The notes under the pieces: generated by a model | Database searches by the model: none | The model's input: the letters and a program-made list of their open reading frames with translations, nothing else | Told to the model about the DNA's origin: nothing | Shown: in pieces, positions 11,365 through 21,000 of the stretch | Layout of the letters: each line of letters begins with the position of its first letter | Position numbering within the stretch: position 1 is the stretch's first letter | Made by a program: the position numbers and the translations under genes | NCBI GenBank assembly: GCA_004352715.1 | Contig: SCFE01000001.1 | Span: 4,860,033 to 4,890,925, forward strand | DNA: 30,893 nt | Reading direction: 5' to 3' | Source: Hofstenia miamia | Lineage: Eukaryota > Xenacoelomorpha > Acoela

Positions 11365-12919
11365 CTGGGTGGGTGGCGTTTGCCTGTTAGAGGTTGTGTG
11401 AGGCTTCAGCCGAACTATTTTTGTTGCTGTTTAACCGGTTAGCCATAAAAGGGGTGCTACAAGAGATCTCAGCAAATCACGCTTAGATTTTTCTGAAATT
11501 TTGCACAGAGTAACTTCGATCGATATCAGCCCTGGAGCCAAAATTGCTAAGAACGCTATTACGTTTGAGTATACCCCCTACCCCCTCAAAATCGGTCTAC
11601 TTTCGCGTTTTTTCTGATTTTCGGGTTTTTGCTCACGGCCACCCCAAAAATTTTCGAAAGTGCGGGATATATTATATGCATAATAAAGTTCGATCGATGT
11701 TCGATTTACTCATGTAAAAATATTTAAGATTGGATAAAAATTGACGGAGCTATAGCCGGCCAAAGTAGGCCAACTTGACAAAATTTTGCAAATTTTTTAC
11801 GTTTTTTGGCTCTAGCCCATTCGATCTTGCGTTTTGGGCTTTTTGATATTCAAATGAAATCTTGCTCTAGTCTTTCTTAGTCGAATGAGCTATCAACATC
11901 CAAAATCCATGGACTCGAACTCCCATACCAAAATTTCCCATTTTGCCTACTTTGCTGTTTTTTAGCCGTTTTTGACCAATTTTTATGCAATTATGCAATA
12001 TTGTGCAAAATCTTTGTTGCGAAAAATTCTAATTTTAATATATTCTTAAATTGCATCAGAAATAGATGTTGTGTACAAATTTTCAAGTCGATATACCTTA
12101 AAGTTCCGGAGTTATTAGATCAACAATTTTTACACAGATGGCTAAAAAATCACGCACTGACTAACTTTAAGCGCTAATAGCTCAATGAGTTTTAAACATA
12201 TTTACATTCTGTTTTCATAGTTAGATGCATCAGAAATAGGGCTTTCGAATGATATATAAGATATTAATATCTGACAGGCACAGGCCGAGGAAAAAATTTT
12301 AAAACTAAAAATTACGAACACTTTTCGTAGAATTTCATATAATGTCAGAGCTGTAAGCTCAACTTAAAGCAATAATATATACAGAGAGGTCCGAATTTAC
12401 AATAGTGCTCTTCTATAGTAGTAGTTACACATGATATCAAATTTTAAACTTCATTTGAACAAGAGTTCTTGAGATATCCTCAATATATGCATTATATATA
12501 TATATATAAGCGTGGGGCAATTTGTTTAAACATTAGAAACAGCAGCCTTTCTTCCTTTGAGACCCCCGGAGGGGTGGATCAAGTGAAGAAAGGCGATCGA
12601 AAACCAAATTCCAAAAATCTTCTCCTATCCTATCCCAAGAACCTCAACATAATTGTGATGTTGTACCACTATTATATTTCACTTTTTAACTTAAATCCAA
12701 TTAATAATATGATGTTTTTATGACATATTGACATTGTTTCAACCTTCTTCAACTTCAGAATCATCAAGAATCCTAAGGATCTTCAGGATTTCTGAAGGTT
12801 TTGTCTTAAAATTTTAAGTTGAAATTAAATTATTTTTGTTTGTTGAGTAGGAACAAACCTTGAACTATATATTTTTACTAATTACTATGTACTACTCATA
12901 CACCGACCTCAGACTTCAA
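11365..12919 (+). repeat. 1.56-kb tandem unit B3
   Basis: A full unit, 1555 bp. It carries the CCATAAAAGGGG variant shared with B1 and C3. The nested hairpin is at 12545-12594 and the TA run around 12493-12508. Confidence 0.92.
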
Positions 12920-14164
12920 CTGGGTGGGTGGCGTTTGCCTGTTAGAGGTTGTGTGAGGCTTCAGCCGAACTATTTTTATTGCTGTTTAACCGGTCAGCGT
13001 TAAAAGGGGTGCTACAAGAGATCTCAGCAAATCACGCTTAGATTTTTCTGAAATTTCGCACATTTTAACTTTGGGTCATTAAACCTTTGGAGCCGGACGC
13101 ACTAAGGATGCTATTCACTTTTAGGGTACCCTCTTCCCCCTCAAATACGGCCAGTTTTTAAAATTTGCAAATTTTTTCGAATTTTACGCTCGAACCCCCC
13201 AAAAATTTTTGAAATCGAAAAAACAAAAAAAGGTTGGTCCTAGACCTATTGATCGCAAATCGAATGGTGTATTAAGTTTAAAAATCGGATAAAAAGTGAC
13301 TGAGCAATGGACTACTAAAAATGGTCTACTTCGTAAAAAAATGTCAAATTTTTGCGGTTTTTCGAATCAAGCCCATTCGATCTTGCGTTTTGGGCTTTTT
13401 GACTTTCAGATGAAATCTTCCTCAGAGTAACTTCGATCGATATCAGCTTTGGAGCCAAAATTGCTAAGAACGCTATTCACTTTGAGGGTACCCCCTACCC
13501 CCCCAAAATCGGTCTACTTTTGCCGTTTTTGACCAATTTTTATGCATTATGCAATATTGTGCAAAATCTATGTTGTGAAAAATTCTACATGCATAATAAT
13601 CTTGAATCGCATCAGAAATAGATGTTGTGTACAAATTTTCAAGTCGATATACCTTAAAGTTTCATAGTTATTAGATGAAAAATATTTATGCAGATGGCTA
13701 AAAAAATTAAGCACTTACCAAATTTAGGCATTAATAACTCAATGACTTTTGAATGTATTTAAATTCTGTTTTTAAAAATAAATGCATCAAAAATAGCGCT
13801 TTCCAATGATAGTTTGAATTTTAAATTTTGACAGGTTGCGGCTGAGTAATAAATATTTTAATTTAGGAAATATGCCCATTTTAATAGAATTTTAACAAAT
13901 AATAGAAAAAGTTCAAATTAAAAAATTAATTATATTGACAACAACTCTCCGTTTGCATAGTTAGATGCATCAGAAATAGGGCTTTCGAATAATATATTGG
14001 ATGTTAATATTTGACATATCATGCCGAGAAAAAAATTTTAAATCTAATAATTTCGATCACTTTTCGTAGAATTTAATCAATTGTCAGTGATGTTAGCTCA
14101 AATGCAATCAATTATATATACATAGAGAGGTCCAAACATATACATTATATATATATATATATAA
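12920..14164 (+). repeat. 1.56-kb unit B4, rearranged and truncated
   Basis: The start matches other units, but 13067 to about 13380 is a strongly diverged version of the middle. At about 13423 the sequence jumps back to the AGAGTAACTTCGATCG block, repeating it, and at about 13520 it jumps forward to the CCGTTTTTGACC block across a short TTTTG overlap. The unit ends at a TA run (about 14141-14162) and lacks the nested hairpin region. The transposon promoter follows. Confidence 0.8.
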
Positions 14165-14480
14165 AGAATATTTTTATTAAATAGAAATAAATTTAAGTTT
14201 TTTCAATAATTCATCATAGTATATCTTGTATTTTATTTATTGTTCTGACTAAACATAAAAATATACATGTATACATGTAATGTATATCGTATTATAATAT
14301 ATTGGTTTGGTGTTGATAAGCTACTCAATTAGCCTGGGCGGTAATCACTATTGTTCTTTGTTAGTGGCCACTGCCGCTACGGTGCACTAATTAATTAATT
14401 ACCAGTCGTTTCACCGTGGGTAGAAAGCCTTAACCGCAAAACTTCGCTTTGAAGTACGGGCCACTGATTAATGCTTTGAT
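14165..14480 (+). promoter_or_regulatory. Upstream promoter region, copy B
   Basis: Between the last array unit and the core promoter. It shares blocks with copy C (about 29505-29752), including GGCGGTAATCACTATTGTTC near 14338, separated by diverged stretches. No ORF. The shared blocks are candidate regulatory elements. Confidence 0.5.
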
Positions 14481-14531
14481 GGCGGCCGCGCCTTTGAATA
14501 ACTAGTATATAAGGCCTCTAAAATTTCAGTC
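14481..14531 (+). promoter_or_regulatory. Core promoter of Rep-helicase gene, copy B
   Basis: GGCGGCCGCGCC (14481-14492) is followed by a TATA box TATATAAG (14506-14513) and an initiator-like TCAGTC (14526-14531) 29 bp before the ATG at 14560. The patch is almost identical in copy C (29753-29803) although flanking DNA has diverged, which argues for constraint or recent conversion. TATA-to-initiator spacing (22 bp from the first T to the A) is a little short, so the start site is approximate. Confidence 0.7.
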
Positions 14532-14559
14532 AATCGCCTCATCGAGTGCCCAGAACAGC

Positions 14560-15071
14560 ATGCCCAAAAAAGCTAAACGCAAATCTAGCACTGCTAAGTG
14601 CCCAAAGTGTAGTAGCTTTGTAAAGTCTGCTGAAGAGCCTTGCTCTAAATGTCGGAAACTTGAACTGCTGCCCAACAGTTCAAAACGCGAAGTGGTTACT
14701 GATCAGCCTTGCAGATCAAATAGAGAGTTGGATTGTCCTTCGGGATTAAGAAATACAGGTACTGATCAGCTTTGCAGATCAAATAGCGAGTTGGATTGCC
14801 CAACAGTTCAAAACGCGAAGTGGTTACTGATCAGCCTTGCAGATCAAATATGTTGGATTGTCCTACGGGATCTAATGACGAAATGATTGATGATTTAAAT
14901 ACGGCATTTATTGAAGATGTGCCTAGCACATCCGAAATAGTTTTTTCACATTGTGAAAACTGCCTAAGGGTTCCAACGGATGAATATCCATTAGACTTAA
15001 CTGAAGTTGATCTATGCAACATGATACAGAGAAAGTTCTCTAACCTTGTTTTCATTAACAACAGGAAATAG
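14560..15071 (+). pseudogene. N-terminal zinc-ribbon part of Rep-helicase, frameshifted, copy B
   Basis: Copy C shows that this region should be the N-terminus of the transposase. The ATG at 14560 opens a frame with a conserved C-x2-C-x10-C-x2-C zinc-ribbon-like motif (residues 14-31), then a TDQPCRSN repeat region. The repeats beginning ACTGATCAGC are at 14698, 14761 and 14826, spaced 63 then 65 bp. The 65-bp spacing shifts the frame, so the starting frame stops at 14886 while homologous protein continues in another frame (14796..15071). Near 15050 a +1 difference from copy C returns to the original frame, which runs into the long ORF. The two changes add to a multiple of three, but stops lie between them. 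Copy B therefore cannot make a full-length protein by simple translation unless splicing or frameshifting intervenes. A CAG|GTACTG at 14756-14763 resembles a splice donor; no matching acceptor was established. Confidence 0.75.
14669..14870 (+). repeat. Intragenic minisatellite (TDQPCRSN repeat), copy B
   Basis: Three imperfect units of about 63-65 bp encode TDQPCRSN...LDCP. A perfect direct repeat of about 54 bp (14669-14722 and 14797-14850, offset 128 bp) indicates recent duplication or unequal exchange. The offset is not a multiple of three and causes the frameshift. Confidence 0.85.
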
Positions 15072-18000
15072 ATACAATTTAGAAAGTGCTTTGCTTTGCA
15101 CTGAATGCACAACTTACATTAGTCGTGGTGATAAAGGAGAATGGGTTAGTGCATGGCCCTCATACATTTGCTATATTTTAGTAAATGGTACAAACAACAC
15201 AAGGGAGTTTTGGGCTTGCTTGCCCTTAACATTACGGAAATCTTGGATTCTAATGAAATCTAAATTTCATATAGAATTCAAAAACTATGACGAAACAATG
15301 CCCAATGCTTATTTTATTGATATGACGCAAGTCATAATTGACGGAAAAGCAGTTATATCTGCAGGCAAATTAGTGAATTTGCGAAAATGGCTGAATGAAC
15401 ATCCTGTATGTTCTGTACGTTGCCCCTATGGGTGCAACGAATTTGTCGAAAAATGTGGCTCTGTGCCTTTTATAGTACTTTTGAAAAACTTATGCAATGG
15501 GATCCCAGATTTTGGGAAATTCGAAAATAGGCTTGTCGGAATCCGTCCTGATTTCTTGAAAGAGCAACTATTTTTAAATAAATGGCGAATAGGGCCGTGT
15601 GTAGCAATTGTACAAGAAAGGGGTCTTTGTCTATTAACGTGCAGAAATTGCGATGGTGGGCGAATGCAAGGCATGGTACACTTACCACCAAATCCCGTTT
15701 TGGGAAATTTGCCTCTACAGCATTCTGATAGATTAGCCCAAGCACGATTGATCCCCAGAGTTTATAAAAACACACGGTCCGGGACTACGTCCCACACTTA
15801 TCAAATGTTGCGGGAAGAAGGCGGTTATTCTGGAATGTCTAGTTTCGCAATTTCTACAAATTCTGAATACTGGGGCGAAGGTGACGATGAAAGTTTTCGA
15901 TATGAACGGGCGGAGGCCTTGATTTTAAATCATAGACCAGATGTTCGTGCATATTTTCGCAATCGAATTAATAGTGACTACAGATTAGGATTTTTCATGG
16001 AAATGGCAAGACACCGTGTGTCTTTGAAATGTCCGGTTGGATCTGAGAAAGCTGCAGCAGCAGCCGCATCAGGGACATATATTTCATTAAATGATGCTGT
16101 AGAAATGCGACGTTCTCAGCACTTAGAAAGCAGGGATAACACTGTAGATCATGCGATCAGGGATAACAGTGAATCAAATTTAGATCATGCGATCAGGGAT
16201 AATTTGATATCGGAGCCTTTATGGCCAACAGTGCTTTGCACACTTCAAATAAGCGACGGGTATGGACATAAAGTCCATTTAGATCTGAATGTTTTTAATG
16301 GCGATTTTCGCCTGCTGTGGATTACTTGTAATATTGCTGCATTTTTTGGCAACATATGGCAAAAATTACATAATGTAGTGACTGAAACTCCTAATTGGCA
16401 AGGGAAACTACTACGCTATATAACTAAATTATTAGGCAACAATGTACGAGCACCTAGAAATCATCCTTACAAGCATTTCCTATCTAGAAATGAAATGCAA
16501 ACTGCTCTCAGGGAAGCAGCAATAGGTGGTACAATTCAAGCTCAAGTAGCAAGCCTCTTTGCGTCACTACCTTGTGTACAGTCATATTTCGCAGTCAATA
16601 TGCAAGATTTGATTGACTTTGTGTCAGAAACCAGGGATAACATCGTATTTATTTACAATACTGGTCGGCGGAGGTCTGCGCTAGATTTCCCACCAGAAAT
16701 AATACGAAATGACGAAAAATGTGGCAACTTTGAGCTGCGGCACTTGTGTCACAGTGAACTGAACTTGAATGATTATGAAAAGTGGTCTGGGAAGTCAGCC
16801 ATGCGCAATGGCGGACAATTATGCAAGTGGTTTATAGATTCTGTTCCAGGATCTACAGAAAAGGTAGAGCACTTTAGTGATGGCATTAAAAAGTGGCATT
16901 TGGCAGTATATTTTTACTGTCCAGATTATAATGTTGATGCATTGCGACAGTCTTTCTTACAGCAAATGGGCAATGAGATTAGAGCTGTGTGTGAAGAGCA
17001 TGGGTTTCCGCTAACCAGGGATAACTCTCGCACAAAGTATAAATGTACAGCTTTGCAAAATGACCGTCTTTGCAATTTAGTTAGTAAGTGGAGATGCCCA
17101 GCTGTAGAACCATGCTCATCAGCATTATGTCGGCGACATGGGGAAGCCACCAGGGATAACACAAATACCTACCTTTCTGTTAGACCTCTGGGACGGGTCT
17201 TTGTTGAAGTGGAACCCAGTCCACCACCTTCTGATTCAGAATCTGATTCTGAAATTGTTGACGATCACAGGGATAACTTTGAAGGATTTATACCTTTCAG
17301 TGATAATGAGGATTTGGATTATGCAACCAATCCTGGCTTATATGGTGTGAATGAGCCTATAGCTACTTTAGGCAATGATTTCTTAGAAACTAACACAGCA
17401 GAACCGGAAACTAATTTTGAACCATTGTCGACACACGTACAACATGGTCACATACTGCTAAATAGGCAATGTGGTTTATTGCAGAGGTCAGGCCAACGGG
17501 TAAATGTTAATGCAACTAGTGAGAGATTCTTACAAAATATAGTTGCAAAGGGAAGCGCGATACCTTTGTTGTATCCTGAAGCTGGACTCTTCCCTAGTAT
17601 TTGCTGGAAACAAAACCCGGATGGTTCATATGTTGGGGCAATACCACAACCTTTATGGGGCGGGACTAAATCCAATAAGCAATATGGAATATGCAGTCTA
17701 AATGATCATGTACGTGCTAGATTAATGGATCATACAACATTAACTGGGACTGATCCCAACTACATTGCATTTGGTTTTGACATTTTGTCAAACATAGGAT
17801 TGAGATACACTTGTTCCACGTCAGCTCGGAATCAAAGTTTTGAGCATTTATATAAAAGCGAATCGGGGGTGTCAAATCCTTTCAATGGCGCTGATAGTAG
17901 AGATAGGGTGAATGAAGTGGCGGCATTAATTGCCAGGAACAACGTAACATATTTTTACACTCATACCTGTAACCAGAGTGAGCACTACGGGGTCGCCCCC

Positions 18001-21000
18001 ATTTATAATCAATGCCAAACTCTCATTGAAGAGGCATATGCATTTCCAGACGTGCAGAGGTCCCTTAGGCAATCGATCATGCCTCAGTTAACGAGGTCTT
18101 GGGAAAGGGCTGCCGTTTATCACATGGAATACATCCGGGATAGCATTGAAAAACCTTTAGGCGAAATTGTGCATTTATGGTACAGGTTTGAGTGGCAGAC
18201 CAGTGTAGGTAACTTGCCACATATTCATGCTATCATCGTCACAAAGGATAGTACACATAGTCAGGTTGCTCAAAACCGCGTTTCCTGCTCACAACGGGAC
18301 ATGTTCTGTTTAGAACATTTTAATGCATGGGTAGACGAAGGTCTTATTACCAGTAATGACCAATTTCTTGACGCATATGAAAAAGCAGCAATCATTCAAC
18401 AACATAGTTGTGAGAATTCCGGCTATCGTTGTCATAAACGGACAGTGAATGGGGAAAAAGTGTGTAGAGTGCCCAGACACATGCCGTCATCTGATTATCA
18501 TTTTGAAAAAATTAACGTTAACCACACTGCAGATGCAATTGCAGTACTGAAAGCCATTGGGCTTACTGACGAAAAAGGAAATTTGGACAAAGAGATTTTG
18601 CCTGCAAAATGGCATTATCCAGCTCAGCCAAGGGAAAACTGGAGTCCATGTAATGCACGGTTGTTTGTTGCAACTCTGTCCAGCCAAAACCTACAGTTGA
18701 CAGATGTGTGGCTTGAGTCACGATATATTGCAAAATATGTCGCTGGCTTTGATGAACAAGCTTTAGTTCATATTAAGAGCGGGGATAACCAAGATAAATT
18801 GGAAGTGGAGGCTGATGGATTGCACAACACTAAAATTACAGGGGCTCGAATGAATGCTCAAAAGGAATTGAATGAAAAAATGGAACGCGATCCATCTCGG
18901 GAAATGGCATCTTTGTTGCCCATCACAAAGATGTATTGGATGTCCTTGGGATTAGAAATAGTCCACCCAGGTGTCCAATTTATTAGAATCTCAACAGAAA
19001 CAATTGAAATGAGACAGAAAAGTGTGCAGTTTGATTCGTCAGCTCACATTCTTACTGTCCAAGGTCTTATTGAGCCCGTCCGGGCCCGTCGGGATGTTCT
19101 GGCTTTGCCACAACATAGACAATTTACCGACAACCAAGTTTTGATTATAAAGGATCACCTAGCCAGCAGGGTGAAAATGGATAACGTGACGCTTTTCTCA
19201 GTTAGACCTCCGGAATTATTGTTCATTGATAATCTTGCTGATTATCTGTGCTGGTTTGCTTTGGGGAACATGTCAAAATTCCGTACGGGGCAAGGTCTTT
19301 CTGTGCATGAAAAGTATCTAGACAGGGATATTCTGAAATGCGCGTGGATTGACGGGTGTGGGCGCGTCATACAAATTCGCCCCAGTGCTTTGGCAAAGTT
19401 TATGGAGTGTGTAGATTTTTCTCACACACCGCAAGCATTAGATATACTGCAATCTGGTCTACTAAATGATGATTATTTGCCCGCAGCAATACATAATAGG
19501 CATGGGGAACTATGGGCACGGTTTGTTTATCCTAATTGCGAGTATCCAACGGCTATTCCTATACCAGTATACTCAAACATTACACCGCTAAATCCCTTTA
19601 AGTTCCTAGTACATGTGGTATTAAGCATGGGCCGTTTTGAGACTGAGTTAGACCTTTTTGCAGTACCATCATTAAGACATAGCTTTGTCAAAGCCAAATT
19701 AATCAGGGATAACGCTACTATTGATGATGTTCATGCATTACTTAAACGTTATGTACTTGAACAATTAATGTACCTGCCAGGAGGTACCAAAATGTTTGAC
19801 CGCTTTTTGGTCAAGGCTTATGAAGCAATCAGGGATAACGTAATGATTGATCATGTTACTGTACATGAAACACCGGCTGTGCTACTACGCACTGTGCAAA
19901 GTCAAGCTTCGGCTAGACTAAAGGAAGAGATACATCAAATGAAAGTCAAGCTAGTGGACGCTCTCTATGATGAGCAAATTGTTGGATTGCCTGATCATGA
20001 TGCTTTGGTTAATGCCTCAGTTGAACAACCTGTACAGTGGGTTCCTCAAATACAGAGAGCCAGGGATCAAACACGGGATTCCTTTGAGGAACAAAGGTAT
20101 GCACTGAACATTGCCATTGCAGCCATAGATCAGTTTTTGAATGGAAACGAAGCTTTTATTAAGCTTCCACTTTTGAATGGGCTGCCTGGCAGCGGAAAGA
20201 CGCATGTCTTAAAACTAGCTTGCTTGTATGCAAGATCTCAAGGATTAAATGTACAGATTACTAGCCTCCCATCGCAGCGGTCTTTGGCATTAGGGGGTGC
20301 TCATTTGCATCTTTTAGTGCCATTGCCAATTTTAAGTAAGCAGCATTATAAAATAAATGTGGTGACTTGTGCTGAACGCACAATAAAGCGATTGAAGCAT
20401 CGGCCAGATGCATGGAACAAGTTAAGACGAATTGACTTGCTTGCATTTGAGGAGATTGGTTTGCTCACAGCTGAGCATTTAGCAGCAGTCGATCTTGTCT
20501 TGCAACATGTCAGGGATAACCGCACACCTTTTGGTGGTATTTTGCTAATGGCAAGTGGGGACTCTAAGCAGCTTAGTCCTATAAATGGTCAATCCATTTG
20601 GATGTCAACAAGCATGCTGACATTGTTTAGAGTCATTCAGTTTAATGGATCAGTTAGAGCAGCAGCTGATCAGGATCTACAGCTCATTAATGAGCTAGGA
20701 CGAAAAACCGAAATCTCTCAACCTGAAATTAGTCTCTATCAGCAAATTGTTAACTCACGCTGCAATTTTGTTGATGACTGGTCTCAGGTGCCCAGACTTA
20801 GCGTGAAAATATTCGGGAAAAGAAAAGCCTTGCAACAGGCTATTGAGCAGCATTATGCTGCAGTGCGCAGGGATAACAGCATTGATAAAGTTGAAATAAG
20901 AGCTGTTGATGAACACTCTTCTTCTGGTGGATTGCAATGGTCTTTGGCCAATACAAGAACTGTGCAGTCATTAAATTATCATGCTGAAGAACCAGAGGTT

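Noticed and set aside
8250-14164. LTR retrotransposon or rDNA spacer repeats
   Set aside because: No reverse transcriptase, primer-binding site or rRNA sequence is present; the units precede a Rep-helicase gene twice in the same way.
16158-16175. I-SceI homing endonuclease sites
   Set aside because: CAGGGATAACAG shares 11 consecutive bases with the I-SceI site, but the first base and most of the remaining half-site do not match, and no homing endonuclease is encoded here. Treated as coincidence.
16131-17277. CRISPR-like array from repeated CAGGGATAAC
   Set aside because: Repeats are only 10 bp, irregularly spaced, embedded in a long open frame, and the genome is eukaryotic.
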